This document shows positions 1 through 25,934 of a stretch of DNA of 64,000 nucleotides, piece after piece. The stretch is from Henricia sp. BOLD:AAB3569 (Eukaryota > Echinodermata > Asteroidea > Spinulosida > Echinasteridae). The stretch's first letter is position 1. Every line of letters starts with the position of its first letter. The translations under genes were made by a program, and so were the position numbers. The notes under the pieces are model-generated. The model saw nothing but the letters and a program-made list of their open reading frames with translations, did no database searches and was not told the DNA's origin. The stretch spans positions 1-64,000 of the forward strand of contig JBBELK010000058.1 in the NCBI GenBank assembly GCA_037783545.1, in the 5' to 3' direction.

Positions 1-60
1 GTCACAAAACCTGAGATGGGAGAAAAATAGTAAGGGCCTTATCGGGATTCAAATCCGGGG
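1..60 (-). repeat. tRNA-like SINE fragment
   Basis: The stretch resembles 55245-55320 and 50085-50175: a GATGGGAGAAAAAT-like block followed by a B-box-like ATTCAAATCC on the reverse strand. It looks like the right part of a tRNA-derived SINE cut by the window edge. No complete tRNA fold can be drawn. Confidence 0.35.
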
Positions 61-261
61 AAGAACTGCCTCTATCTTCGTTATGCAATACCGTAAAACA
101 ATGATGCATTTACAAGACACGCTCAGTTACCATATCAACATGTCTGCATTGTCAAAGAAAAAATATATATCTAGGCAAGTTGTGGAGATATAAATTAAAA
201 AAACAAAATGTGTTTTTCTGACTCGCCTCGTATAGAAAAACGTCACAAACCACCAAATTAC

Positions 262-636
262 CTTTTTCGGGTCAAGCACACCCACGTAGCCATGGTGCGT
301 ATACACAGGATCTGGCGTTGCTTGTAATTCGCTCGTTCGTACTGGAACATTCGCCCGTTCTTTTTGTCTGAGCTCCGTTGTCGGTGTGTCTCTAACTACA
401 CTAGATTTTGTTGAATTTGAGAAGTCGACTTTGGAAACCTTAGCAGCCCCCTGTTTTTCATATTCCTCTTGAAGTTCTTTACTCAAATCTTTTTCTCCAG
501 ATGTTAGTTTATGTCGATGTAAGGTGTCTTCAAGTCTAGTCTGGTCCCTGAAGTCTGATCCAATGGTATTGATGTAAATTGCACAGAGAGTCAGGGTTGC
601 ACACGCAAAACCGATGCAAAGGAAGAGCAACTGTTT
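262..636 (-). CDS. Coding exon of an unrecognised single-pass membrane protein (partial gene)
   Basis: Reverse-strand exon of 375 nt (125 codons, phase 0 at both ends). It has a TTTCTTGCAG acceptor at its right edge and an AAAAAG|GTAATT donor at its left edge. The peptide starts with a strong hydrophobic segment of about 20 residues (LLFLCIGFACATLTL...), followed by a polar, Lys/Glu-rich stem and a C-terminal part ending GYVGVLDPKK. A short N-tail, one membrane span and a long charged stem is the type II layout of Golgi glycosyltransferases and sulfotransferases, but no catalytic motif is visible and I do not recognise the family. An in-frame ATG 30 nt upstream of the acceptor (position 666) could be an alternative unspliced start. 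The rest of the gene lies left of the window. It is divergent from WDR5, about 10.6 kb away. Confidence 0.6.
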
Positions 637-871
637 CTGCAAGAAATAATCATGGGCGAGAGTCAATATTAATGGAACTCACCGGCTTACTGTTTACATA
701 ATGAAAAAAAACAAATTAGCAAAATGTGAGCCACACCATCGAAAGTAGGCGCTTGTCGCACAGGCCTGAACTGAGATAATGGCTAATTTATGCACGCATG
801 TCAAGTAGGGCATTTTTTATCGATACCAGGATTTCTGCATGAGACCACCTATTAAGTATCCATTTATCACA

Positions 872-1847
872 TGGGCTATTTCACAATAAGTGGTCATTTG
901 AGTAAATTACAGTATAACCCATCCTGGATAACTTTATCAGTGCAAATACATGTTATGAGTGATTTTATATTATGGGTAATATGAAGGACAAGCTACAGAA
1001 CTATTTTTACATAATTCTACGAGTTATTCGTTTTGAATTTCTCTATTTACATGCACTTTTAACACCATTTTGGAGTCTCATTTCAAGTTTTACATTAGTT
1101 TAAAGTGGAATCATTTGTTGATGATGCATATATTGTGGTGAATTTGGTGATCGATCATGGATATATAGTGTTCAACAATATTGTGAAACTTGGGTTGGTG
1201 TAATTCGGTCGAAAAATATTACTTTTATGAACATTTCAAAATAAAGTGGATTTCCCGTTAAATAAAATATGGTAATGTCCTCTCCAGGACAAGGTATTCA
1301 TGACAATGGAATAGTTTGGAAATATGTACTCACAAGTACCGGTATGTTTGTATCATCTACAGGACACATTTAATGGAGTAAATATGACAATTTGATCTTG
1401 GGAGAGATTTGAGTAAATATTATCAAGATCATATTCAGGGTTGTGGAAAATCCGTTAAAAATTTGTCCTCTCCAGGACAGAAGTTAATTGTAATATAACA
1501 CGTCAACCATGATTGAAATATTTTATGTTATGTTTGTAAAATTAACAGTACCATTCCTTCTAACAGGACATTGCATGGCATTACCATTTCAACATTTAGT
1601 CTAGCCATTATATTGTGATATTCTGTGTTTAACAAAATGTCCTCTCCAGACAACCAATTACAAATCATTATTTCATTGGACAAAATAAACATGTTAATCA
1701 TAATGCCACGCTCTGATATTTTAGGAATTATTAGTATACATCCTGAAGTTTTCAGATCAACAGAGTTTTTGTGAGTTAGACAAGTTTGAAGTTTGACCCC
1801 CATTTGCCAGTGAGACTGAAAGTGTACACTTATTGTGAAATAGCCCA
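872..1847. mobile_element. ~0.98-kb element with 21-bp terminal inverted repeats
   Basis: The ends TGGGCTATTTCACAATAAGT and its reverse complement at 1827-1847 match almost perfectly. The interior has three dispersed copies of a GTCCTCTCCAGGAC-like word (about 1275, 1465 and 1640), itself a small palindrome. No transposase-like reading frame is present, so this is a non-autonomous DNA element. No clear target duplication was found. Confidence 0.65.
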
Positions 1848-2026
1848 CCTACATGTAAAGAAGTTTTTAAAAGTGAATAAATACTACCAGAAAACAGTTT
1901 GTTTTTTTTAGTGTTTTTCTAAAGCATACCTTCATAAAACTAGGCTAATTTGGCTAAAACAATGGGAAAATCACCGATATTCCATGCTTATTTTCATTGC
2001 CTTCGACAGGGGTTGGCACTACATGT

Positions 2027-2290
2027 ATATGGGTCATTCTATAAATTTGGGGTCCACTTTTTCTGTCCCCGTTACATCTGACATCTTGTAAAATGTTGTA
2101 TTTTGTAAATTCAGGACATATTCTTTAAATGCCTTCTATTTCAAAGAGTGATTACATAAAATACAATTCATAAAAATATGGTTTGAAGGCATTTTTAATG
2201 ATACTTGTATGGCAAATAGCAGTATGTCAGGTGTAACGGGGACCGAAAAATGTCACACGTTGGACCCCAAATTTATAGAATGACCCATAT
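2027..2290. mobile_element. Foldback MITE, ATATGGGTCATTCTATAAAT family
   Basis: About 264 bp. The left end ATATGGGTCATTCTATAAAT is mirrored by ATTTATAGAATGACCCATAT at the right end, and the inverted match continues into GGGGTCCA and GTCCCCGTTACA. Related copies lie at 16636-16886, 50355-50963 and 60712-60940, which shows a mobile family. Confidence 0.75.
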
Positions 2291-2708
2291 CCCATACACC
2301 AGAAGAACGATGGTGACGTCAATATTCTATATTTGGCACAGGTTTATTAAATAGTAGCTGTATTGGCCAATCAAATTGGGTCTTTCGAAACGATATGACT
2401 GTAAAACAATCCTTTCTAGTTGCTAGGCATGACCTGAGACAAGCATGCTGATTGGGTAAATCATCCTCGCACCTGCGCAGTTGGTGTTTTTGTAATTACT
2501 TCCGTTTTAAGCCATGGTGGATTTGATTGCAAATTAATATTTTTGGGGGTTGGGTGGGGGATTTAGGCTGTGCGAAGAGGGTTAAAAAGGCATGCGTACG
2601 AAATTTAGGACTGCTATTCTTGTTCATTCTTGCTGAAACACCACCCACATGTTTTCCTATACAGTTGTGCTCAAAATTATTGTAATTTTTAGAGTATTTT
2701 GAATCATG
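2291..2708. other. Unassigned intergenic sequence
   Basis: No open frame with protein-like composition, no splice-bounded exon and no repeat matching the rest of the window was seen. Confidence 0.5.
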
Positions 2709-2768
2709 TTAAAGGCACAGGCTCGTCAGTAATGCGCGCGCGCCAAATTCGTGCCACGAAATACGGGT
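2709..2768. mobile_element. Half copy of the GGCACAGGCTCGTCAG hairpin element
   Basis: Starts at TTAA and matches the left arm of the complete copies (10098-10237, 48511-48649, 63507-63649), then stops near the hairpin centre. Confidence 0.6.
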
Positions 2769-3082
2769 GATGGCAAGGAAGCCTTCCAACCTCAACGAGC
2801 TTGAGACGTTTGCAAAAAAGGAGTGGGCGAAAATCCCGGTGGAAAAAGCCTTGTAAGCCGATACAGGAACCGTTTGGAGGCTGTGATAAAAAACAAAAGC
2901 TTTTCTATTGATTTTTAGGAGTGACTTTATTAAGTAAGGGTACCGGGTTATGAATAATTATGGACATGACCTTTTTTGGAAATACCCCCAAAATAATATA
3001 TTACAGAAAATGTCACTTGTTGTTATTCTTTCAGTTGTTTGTCACATCATTTAGCCAGACGAAACTAACTCATGTACATGTA

Positions 3083-3170
3083 TTAAAGGCACAGGCTCGT
3101 CAGCAATGCGCGCGGCGCGCCAAATTCGTGCCACGAAATATGCAGCTCCATGCCTTTGCTACACGTAAAC
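3083..3170. mobile_element. Second half copy of the GGCACAGGCTCGTCAG hairpin
   Basis: Begins TTAAAGGCACAGGCTCGTC and runs to the loop word CTCCATGCCTTTGCTA, where the second arm should begin but is missing. It is only about 370 bp from another half copy in the same orientation. Confidence 0.65.
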
Positions 3171-3810
3171 CAGGTTTACGTTAATGCGAAAATCATCTGA
3201 TCCGCTAGATATCGCATAATCCAGAAAATCCGCTGACTTGTTTTTTACAGATCTGGTATTCAGGGTACATATTGTCAAAGTAGACTCCTGTAGGCACTAT
3301 GATACTCTTGACAGTGGAACAACAGGATGCGATTATGCAGGCGTTGCTTAGAATTACAAGGGAAACGTGAGCATTTAAACTGGTCAGTAACAACAGGAAC
3401 CTGGTGTATGTTGTTTCGCTGCCCTCCTTGTTTACCCCTATATCGCATGATACCAATTGTCTTCAGTGAAAACAGGAATTGGCGATCAATGACATGTGGT
3501 TGGTGACAGAAGTGTAGTAACTGAGCCCATGGCCTATCAACTCCCCTCACTTTATAGCCTACAAGCAGTGTGCTATTCTATGAATTCTTTGATTTAAATT
3601 TAATTGAACAGATAAATGTATGTTAATGATTAAGATCTTATGCAAACATGTTAGGATAACTGTTGAACAACAAAAAGGAATCACTGAAATGTTGAAAGCA
3701 GATGCATTATCACATAAAATAGCCTAAATGCTGAGATTTTGTAAAGGGTATGAATAATTTTGAACAGGCACAAAAATGCAAATCTGCAGCCAATTTTACG
3801 AAACTTTATG
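3171..3810. other. Unassigned intergenic sequence
   Basis: Two overlapping short reverse-strand open frames lie at 3205-3550, but neither shows a recognisable domain or splice context. I see no repeat structure. Confidence 0.4.
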
Positions 3811-4259
3811 CAATGCATAATTCCGAGATTGCCCAGTTAACCCCGCCCCTTAGACAGTGTTGCTATGTGCTCACAAGCCATCGCAAAAAAAATGGCGACA
3901 CAACGTACAAAGCACTGGGACTCGGCATGGAAAGCACAGATTCATGGGAGAAAACTCAAAGGTATTTATGTTTTAGGGCCGACAGTTACCGTAGCACACA
4001 CTGAGCGAAGGGCTAGTAATGCAGGTATGACATATATTCATAAAAATGCGCTTTCCTACCTTTGAACAGCGAATCGCCCGACATTGAAACAAAAATTCAC
4101 CCGGTCACTGGCGCATACAACATACAAACTGTATGGGCAGAAAATCGCGTGATTGTTTGTGATGATTGCATCACTTTGACCTATGTGGGCGCCGTCTGCT
4201 AGCTCTGTTGTGATTGGTCGGCGGGTTCGGCTTGATTGACAGGTTGGAACTATGCATTG
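3811..4259. mobile_element. ~450-bp element with CAATGCATAGTTCC ends, copy 1
   Basis: Starts CAATGCATAATTCCGAG and ends GGAACTATGCATTG. Copies at 20787-21233 and 47991-48429 are full length and one at 29727-29911 is cut short. The shared interior includes a GGCGACACAACGTACAAAGC segment. No conserved protein is shared by the copies, so it looks non-autonomous. Confidence 0.8.
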
Positions 4260-4863
4260 CGCAAGTCCACTAACGCCATAAATGATTGCACAACTTGCGC
4301 AATAAGTTGCGGCGCGTTTCACAAAAGTTGCGCCACATTTGGATATGGCGCAACTCGCCGACTTAATTACGCCATAAAATGTGGCGTAACTTGCGCAATG
4401 GTTTTTGGTGGCGTAAGTACTAAAAATGTGTCGTAGGACGGTGAAAAATTGCGATAATGCAGCTATAGCTACATGTACACGTGCTTATTTACCGCATCGT
4501 CAACGAACTGAACCTCAGCCTTCCATTAGTAGAAAACGGCCTTTATCATCAGTGAAATCTGCGACGCGACGCATGATGACCGAGCGACATGAGCGATGGC
4601 AGCCATGATGACCGTGCAAAATTAGTGAAAAACAATGACATACATGTAGGTTTTATTTATTATCAAGCGCAAACATCAAATAGTCGTCGATAAACTAGAA
4701 ATTATCCTCGTCCTAGAAGTTACAAGTGCTAAAGTGAAAAAATAAACGTTGCGCAGCTAAGGAGAGTTTCGTGAAATCGATCTTGGGTTTATTGCGCAGC
4801 TTCGCCATAAAGTTATGGCGTAAGTCTTACGCCATGGCGCAAGTTGCGCAGTATTTCGTAAAA
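4260..4863. mobile_element. Degenerate inverted-repeat element rich in TTGCGCAA/GGCGTAA words
   Basis: Words such as CAACTTGCGCAA, ACGCCATAA and TTGCGCCA recur on both flanks in opposite orientation (4256-4410 versus 4748-4863), including TTTCACAAAAGTTGCGCC on the left against TTTTACGAAATACTGCGC read from the right. This is a foldback structure with imperfect arms around a unique centre. The left boundary touches the preceding element. Confidence 0.5.
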
Positions 4864-5844
4864 TCGGCTGCTGGACATTACTATTGTTATGCAAATGCTG
4901 CTGAGCCAAAATTATGTGGTCTTGTACAAAGCAACTAACTGTCCAAGGCACAGTGAAAGTTCCTTCACAATTGTTTTTAGGAGTGAGGAAATTTTGAGCA
5001 CATCTGTAGACCTGTACATACATGTACACAATGTATAGGGATTTTGGAGCCAGAATTTACATGGTTGCTAGGGACTTTATGCCTTAACAGAAGTACAACC
5101 TTCTACGCCATTTTTCTCTAAAGCGCTTCTTAAAAAATGTTGCTATCTTGGTCATCACGGAAATGGTCATAACTACCGCTGGGCGACTATTGGATTTTGC
5201 TACTCGTGAGTAGTTGCGGCAATTAGTCGCGAGTAATCGATTAATCGCGAGTAGTTGGCAAATTATCAAAAGGGATGAAAAAAATGCACGTTTGTGTGTA
5301 TATATACAGTAAGTAACCAAATGTACAGCGGAAATTTGCCTAATCTGTGCTGCCCCAATTCTGTTTCAAACAATGCATAGACGGTGAACCTCAGCAAGAA
5401 TTTATATTTCGTATTTCTCTTAAAAACTACCTCGATTACCTTTGAGTAATGAAAATCAAACGGTCTTGCTCCGCGATTAGACGGCATAAGTTTGCCATAA
5501 TTCTCCTTCATTCAACCCGTGCATGTATAGCTACATGTATGTCACATGCATGTAACATAGCGTACATAGCAGACAGTCGATTGCCGATTGTTTCCGTCAG
5601 TGTTTGCGTTGCAGTTGTTTGCGTCTAGTCTGCGCACGCGCATTACCAATATATGTGAACTAGGCTTTACAGCTAGCACTGCACTGTGCATACCGAGATG
5701 CCATGCAGCTTGGTATACCGGTAATGCATTATATACGAAGGGAATCGCTGGTGATTTATCGCATTTGGTACATTTCTGTTTCAGGACATGTTTGTCGGTA
5801 TGTTTGATATATAAGAAAAAGTTGGTTTTCGTGATATTCAGTAA
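4864..5844. other. Unassigned intergenic sequence
   Basis: Contains a small cluster of TCGCGAGTA words (about 5205-5255) and several overlapping reverse frames with no recognisable protein. No gene is supported. Confidence 0.4.
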
Positions 5845-7533
5845 GGCGCGAGGTCAAAATTGAAACGGTTTGTATACCGGGAACCGGTTCGAGTTAATCC
5901 CTCTTTTATCGTTTCCCGGTTGACAGAAAACCGTGTGCCGGTTTGAAGGGAACCATTTCCGACTTGCTGGGTTGGTGATGACTGACAGATTTACAACTAG
6001 CCGCCAAACAAAAGGCTGCTACTGGCTGACGACTTCAAAGGGAGCGCCCCACCCTGCAGCCAGGCGCACACCAGGGCATGAATGGGATGTGGTTAACACT
6101 TGGCAGCGATTATTAACAACTGCTCTGGACCACACACAAAGGGCATTGCTGGCTTCCAAGAAGTCAAATAAACCTGGAGTATTAGTCTATGGCTTTGTTT
6201 TTCGTTTGAGCTTTCTTTTAATTTTTTTTAAAAACTTGATTTTGTTTAAGGTACCTGATTTTCGAGTTTTATTAAGTTTTGTTTAGTTTGTCGAAAATGT
6301 ATGTATAATTGAGAAGATCTCGGAGAGATTTTTTAAATCTTTATTTTTAAACCAGTTTCAATGACATGTCAAAATACTTATTTTGACTTAACTTTGATGT
6401 AAAATTGTATTTTTTAAAAGCTCCGAACACACTGAAAAGAATCCACACAATATCTTCAATTTACTGGACTGTTCTTTAATAAGACGCACAGGCATTGATT
6501 TATACAATGGAACTCACAAAAACCAAACTGTAAGGAATTCAGATTAAAAGTGGAATAAAAACAATAAGATTTACCCAAACAAAATTATTATAAAAATTAA
6601 GACATACAATAAATAAAATCAAAATTCTAAAATTACCCAAAACACTGTTTAAAAATGTAAGTCTTAAGATTAAACCTCGAAACCTTGGAAATCAAGAATA
6701 CAAAATAAAAGTTTGACGCGGCAGGATTAATGCTCAAGTTTCATCAAAGTTATCCAGAAAGGTATAATTTTCCACTGAAAAACAAATATATTTGTTTCAT
6801 TTGGACTTTTGTCCAACGGTGGCAAGCGTCAAAACCCATTGTACACTTCATACCAAAGCGAACTCGATCGAAAATCAACATGACACGTTTCGCGTCGAAC
6901 ATTCTGTGACGTACAATTTGCGTTCGCGATCGCTTTCGTATCAAATATGAACCAGGATAAAACGATTGTCATAAATATATAGGCAATATAATGCATGCTG
7001 AGGTCATCATTTGATGCAAATATATTTGATGCAAAAAGAAACAAGAAGCAACTATGGGACAAAAGTAAAACAAGAAACAAAACCATTTGACAAAGAGAGA
7101 GGAAAAAAGCAGAATGAGCGGCCGGCAGTGGTGTGATTCCATCATCTGAAAGAAAATGGAAAACAGAACTATTAAATCTCGGTTTAAGTTTTTTTTAAGT
7201 TTGAAAGACACGATAAAAAATATGTTTGCAGGAACAAATTCCAGTTGTGCCGCTTTTTAATACAAACATTTTCCCTGGGAAATAAACACCCTTGTTCGGG
7301 CGGTTACGAGATAAACAGTGGCAGCGAGACAGCCAGGAGTATTCACACAATGGCCCGTAATCCGATAAGCTCTCTATTGTTCAGCGAACGTGGGCCGGGT
7401 TGAACATTGCCAATTATCTATCGGCTGGCCAGACAAGTTGAACCGTTTGCCTATTCACTGAAAACCGTGCCACAGTGTATCGTTTATGTACCGGTTCCCG
7501 GTATACAAACCGTTTCAATTTTGACCTCGCGCC
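5845..7533. mobile_element. 1.69-kb TIR element in a TAA target, PIF/Harbinger-like by target site
   Basis: TIRs of about 40 bp begin GGCGCGAGGTCAAAATTGAA and extend through GTTTGTATACCGGGAACCGG. The right end is the reverse complement. TAA flanks both sides (5842-5844 and 7534-7536). A 3-bp TWA duplication is typical of the PIF/Harbinger superfamily. The longest inner frame (5933-6286, +) has no transposase or Myb-like motif, so the copy is non-autonomous or eroded. Confidence 0.7.
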
Positions 7534-7536
7534 TAA

Positions 7537-8767
7537 AAAGGTTGCCGAATGGCCTCTCACTCTTTATATCTATTAAATTAAAAGGTATATATATATTAAA
7601 TCGTCCGTAATATTTTCAGGTAGATATCGAAGTTGTTCGACACCCGTGGTTCAACATCATATTGCAAAGATAACTGTGATTTGCGACGTCTCTTGTATGC
7701 TACCATAAAGTCGATGTGCTCTCTCATGAAACAGCCGCTGTGCAGCTAGCTCTACGTGTCGACGCAGTCACGAGATGGCACTATCAGTTGACCTCTCCGC
7801 TCTGGCGCATGCACATATTTGATTTTTGGTCAAAGAGTCTGTATTTTATCGCACGGAGGGTCTCAAACTTTCCCCACGATTTCACCGAAACTAGACATCG
7901 GATCGATGCGTACTCTTCGGAATATTTGCAAACTGGGGTGAGTGCACCTCAGTCATTGTCAGTGCACAAATTTCATTTGCGTGAGTTTGCCACAGATTTG
8001 GGGTAGATTAGGGCTGAGGTTTTTCCGAAACACTGCTTGCGTGATTTTATTTTTAGGCCGAGCTTCTGCTTCACTTGTCTAAAGTTGACTGTGCATCAGC
8101 CTGTATAATGAAATAATGAATAATGAAAAATTTAAAAAAGCCTCATCATTTTTCAAAATCCCTCGGACGGTAAACCTGATTTTTCATTCTCGTGGCCTAA
8201 GACTTTTTTTCTGAAAAAGAACAAGAATTCTAACGTTACATTCCACTTTTAACTGAAGTTCTGCAGAAAAGATGCACTTACAATTGATGCCATTCTGTCA
8301 AAACGATGCATGTGGACGTACACAGCACTTTTGCTACCGGTACATCTCTCCGTTTTCCTGGATCCTCATGCCTGCATGCTCTACCTCCATGCTCAGTACA
8401 TGTGCACTTGTTGTGCATGTGTGGTCCGGTACGCGATACGGGGTACGGTCCACAGTGGTCCGGCCTTGCGAAGACAGTTTAGCGCCCCCTGGCGGTACCA
8501 TGTGTGTGCCATGTGCATGTACGATATGCTGCGCTGCTGGTGGCGCGTTCGGGAGCTTACGGCGCGGTTGTTTGTTGCAGTTTCAGACTTAATTTCTCTT
8601 AAATTTTACACAGTGTTCTCTTGTTTTCAATGTTAATAGAAGTAAGTTTGAATGTTCTCATCTTTTCTAGAACATCGTAGTCGTCACTGATCTGTAACAG
8701 CCTAAACAGGGGACAAAATTACTCGTAATTTCATATCTGTTTTTAAGCATGGTTATGCCGGGTGCAG
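7537..8767. other. Upstream sequence of WDR5, possibly promoter-proximal
   Basis: The 8250-8600 part is GC-richer than its surroundings. It includes a CTCF-like motif and a TGTTTGTTGCAG acceptor-like word at about 8568-8580, so a non-coding first exon of WDR5 could lie here, but no donor or start site can be fixed. The overlapping open frames at 8272-8636 share no protein features and look fortuitous. Confidence 0.3.
8481..8495 (-). promoter_or_regulatory. CTCF-like core site
   Basis: The reverse complement reads CCGCCAGGGGGCGCT, very close to the bilaterian CTCF core (CCASYAGRKGGCRS). It lies upstream of WDR5 between two gene territories, where an insulator would be plausible. Occupancy is not shown by sequence. 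Confidence 0.45.
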
Positions 8768-8901
8768 GTCAACTCGACCGTTTGCTAACTCGACTCGAAC
8801 CAACTCGACCGTTGTACCAACTCGATCGTTATACCAACTCGACCGTTGTGTGTTCAACCGGAGAAGTCAACTCGACCGTTGTACCAACTGGACCGTTGTA
8901 C
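8768..8901. repeat. Minisatellite, CAACTCGACCGTTGTAC unit
   Basis: About seven variant copies of a 17-18-bp unit. The array begins next to GGGTGCAGGTCAACTCG, which closely matches the inverted end of the 61869-63168 element. A remnant continues at 9814-9840, on the other side of the large palindrome. Confidence 0.75.
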
Positions 8902-9813
8902 TAGCCCTAAAGTTAGGGCTGTAAATTGCTCGCTTTTCAAATCTGACTTATTTAGTTATTACAGTCGCAAATTCACAGCCCTAATTGAGGTAGTATGTAC
9001 GACAATACCAAGTCTCAAACTGCTCAAATCTGACAAAGTTCCACTACAAATATCGTCCAAAGCACATCAGACCGAGCACTTTCACATACACCATTGCAAT
9101 CCTGAGAGTCTAGTGTTTCATAAAATAACGGTAACGCTTACGGAATCGTCAATTTGGCCATCTACGATGTCTGGAAACATTGGACAAATTTCGGACAACG
9201 TTCTGAGCCACATTCCCTGGGCGATGCCATCTTAGCTGATATGCTGGCGCTTCTCGATCATGAGACGTCAAGGAGCCCGGCTAACTGTGCAATATGCATA
9301 ATTCATATTGACGTCGCGTGTGTTTATCCCAGCTGGCAATACGTCACGCGCGCAGTGCAGCTAGTTATCGAACTGTGCGAGTGACGTACTTGCCAGCTGG
9401 GATAAACACACGGATGTCAATATGAATTATGCATATTGCACAGCCGGGCTTCTTGACCGAGAAGCGCCACCACGCGTCCAGCATATCAGCTAAGATGGCG
9501 TCGCCCAGGGAATGCGGCTCAGAACGTTGTCCGAAATTTGTCCAATGTTTCCAGACATCGTAGATGGCCAAATTGACGATTCCGTAAGCGTTACCGCTAT
9601 TTTATGAAACACTAGACTCTCAGGATTGCAATGGTGTATGTGAAAGTGCTCTGGTCTGATGTGCTTCGGACGATATTTGTAGTGGAACTTTGTCAGATTT
9701 GAGCAGTTTGAAACTTGGTATTGTCGTACATACCTCAATTAGGGCTGTGAATTTGCGACTGTAATAAGTCAGATTTGAAAAGCGAGCAATTTACAGCCCT
9801 AACTTTAGGGCTA
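8902..9813. mobile_element. ~0.91-kb near-perfect palindrome (foldback element)
   Basis: Arms 8902-~9352 and ~9380-9813 are reverse complements with few differences, around a loop of about 30 bp. The ends read TAGCCCTAAAGTTAGGGCT and its mirror. It interrupts the AACTCGACC minisatellite, which resumes on the right. The high arm identity indicates a young insertion or ongoing arm conversion. Mirror open frames in the arms (e.g. 9154-9384 and 9365-9571) are palindrome products, not genes. Confidence 0.85.
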
Positions 9814-10046
9814 CCGTTGTACCAACTCGACCATTCTATGCCGTTTAACTACCCCATGGGGTATACCTATCCCCCAGGCATAGGCATAGCTGATGTCGAC
9901 TTTCTCAAGGCATCATGGGATTGGATGAGAGATGGAGCAGGGAATTTTCACACAAACCTATGGGGCTCTGGGGACATGACAACGTTCACCAATTTCATTC
10001 TCATTTCTGTGAAGCGATTAACATGTGATCTTCTCACACGCTTTTG

Positions 10047-10471
10047 ATCAAGGAAAAATGCAATTTTTGACAAATATAATTTTTATTTTAATTGAGCTTA
10101 AAGGCACAGGCTCGTCAGCAATGCGCGCCCGCCAAATTCGTGCTCGAAACACGCAGCTCCATGCCTTTGCTATGGAGCTGCGTATTGCGTGGCACACATT
10201 TGGCGGGCGCGCATTGCTGACGAGCCTGTGCCTTTAAATGAAATAAACCAAGAAAACTCGACTTTTTGAACGGCGCCAGTTTGTACCATTATAGAAGGGC
10301 TGTCACGATTGGTTGAGCCAGGGTTGAGCTACCACGCTAGAGCCAATCAGGTGCATTCTTTTGTAAAGTACAAACTGGTGCTGTGCATTATTTTAAATTT
10401 TCTCATTTTATTTCATTTTACTACAGTTAGAATAAAAATGATATTTGTCAAAAATTGCATTTTTCCTTGAT
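10047..10471. mobile_element. Inverted-repeat element hosting a hairpin insertion
   Basis: TCAAGGAAAAATGCAATTTT on the left is mirrored at 10450-10470, defining an outer pair. Inside lie the complete 140-bp hairpin element and a second small inverted pair, GCGCCAGTTTGTAC / GTACAAACTGGTGC (about 10274-10384). Confidence 0.6.
10098..10237. mobile_element. Complete GGCACAGGCTCGTCAG hairpin element in TTAA, copy 1
   Basis: TTAA at both ends. The arms AGGCACAGGCTCGTCAGCAA and its reverse complement extend almost to the centre around ATGCCTTTGC. A transcript would fold into a hairpin of about 65 bp. Confidence 0.85.
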
Positions 10472-10660
10472 GAAGAACGTGGGAAGTATATCTTACAATT
10501 GGATGATCTGTTGATTCCAGGAGGTAATTTCATTCAAAGCTTTAACGAATGTGGAAAAAAATACCTTCTTTTCTGCCAAAAATCGCTGCATTTTCTGCAA
10601 AATCATTTATACATGTACGTTACACTAGACTTCCTACTACCGGTACATGTATCACCTATA

Positions 10661-11093
10661 GCCGTGTCCGCATTGGACTAATTTTTGTAAAAAGTGTTCG
10701 CGAGTCACTGTTAACATTCTATCGTGGTAATATCTTCCATGCACATGGATTTATTTTTGGCCCACAGAATGTCCGCCGCCACGTAAAACCTAGATGAAAC
10801 GCGTCACCTCATCATTCACACAGAGGTTACATGACCACGACGTGTGCTCTATCGGTTTTACATTACAATGCCCGTCCGCACAAGACTTTCCAGAGGTGTA
10901 AAATCTACAATGTAATTCTTCCGCGACACGGCTCGCCCTGTAAAAATTACAGCGGCAGGGCGTAAAAATCACAATCGACAGTCAAAACTTTACAATTTCG
11001 GGTGTTTTCCGGCCGTCCGCATTGGACTAAATTTTGTAAAAGTTACGGAGATCTCTGTAAGTTTTACCAAAATTAGTCCAATACGGACACGGC
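10661..11093. mobile_element. GCCGTGTCCGCATTGGACTA inverted-repeat element, copy 1
   Basis: 433 bp. The left end GCCGTGTCCGCATTGGACTA mirrors TAGTCCAATACGGACACGGC at the right. A further inward copy of TCCGCATTGGACTAAATTTT lies at about 11014-11033. It ends 126 bp before the WDR5 start codon. The second copy is 22060-23007. Confidence 0.8.
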
Positions 11094-11219
11094 TTATGTA
11101 GGCTTGCTTGAAACATTCCCATGAATAGAACTGTGCTTCTTGTATTTTGCATGTAAAATAGTTCCCCTATGCAATTTAAAAACACTGTCTTTCTCTCTGT
11201 TTTTTTGGCAAGCTAAAAA

Positions 11220-25278
<14,059 letters not shown>

Positions 25279-25506
25279 TATAAACCACTCTGTCCTGCCT
25301 GAGAAAGTATGTCACCTGAGGTAATGGATCTTCACAAAAATCACTGAACTGTTGTCCCTGTGCTTTTAGGATGGATGGTTTTTGCTGGCGGCTAATTGTT
25401 TGCAGCCATCACCATAAATGACATGTGTTGGCTCTTCTTTGTGATTGGCTGGAACTTGAATCTTTTTTGAAGAAAGCAGAGAATACTCGGAAAATAATTC
25501 ATCATA

Positions 25507-25883
25507 GACCCCGTTCTCACTAGAGAAATTGCTTGATTCGACGAAGAGTTTTCCTGATGTGAACGCGCGCCTCTTCATTCGATGAAGCAAATTTGTAATG
25601 AGAACGCTCCCTTCGACGAAGCAATTTGTACTGGTTGTACAAGCGCGTTGTGTGTCAAGCGCTCAGCAAGCATTGTTTTCGACGCACCATTGGAAAACCA
25701 CACGGCGCGTCTAGACGAGCGATGTACGATCTTCCACAGCCTTATTCGATCTTCGTTAGCGGTCGCTTATAATGTGTACGGCACAGCTCTTCATTAAGAC
25801 AGATGTGAATGCACGTTTCATTAATTAACGATGATTAACTGATCTTCGTCAAACGAAGCGATTTCTCTAGTGAGAACAGGGTC
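25507..25883. mobile_element. GACCCYGTTCTCACTAGAG foldback element, copy 1
   Basis: The left GACCCCGTTCTCACTAGAGA is mirrored by TCTCTAGTGAGAACAGGGTC. The interior repeats TTCGACGAAG / CTTCGTCGAA words. A related, more degraded copy is at 35056-35279. Confidence 0.8.
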
Positions 25884-25934
25884 GCAGTCATGTACAGAGG
25901 ACCTGGTTATGATCTTTTAAAGATCATACAAATG

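Noticed and set aside
5933-6286. 117-codon frame inside the 1.69-kb TAA element as its transposase
   Set aside because: No DDE, Myb/SANT or other recognisable motif; too short and hydrophobic at its end.
8846-9738. Pairs of mirror-image open frames (e.g. 9154-9384 + and 9365-9571 -) as genes
   Set aside because: They encode the same peptide from the two arms of the 8902-9813 palindrome and have no homology or splice context.
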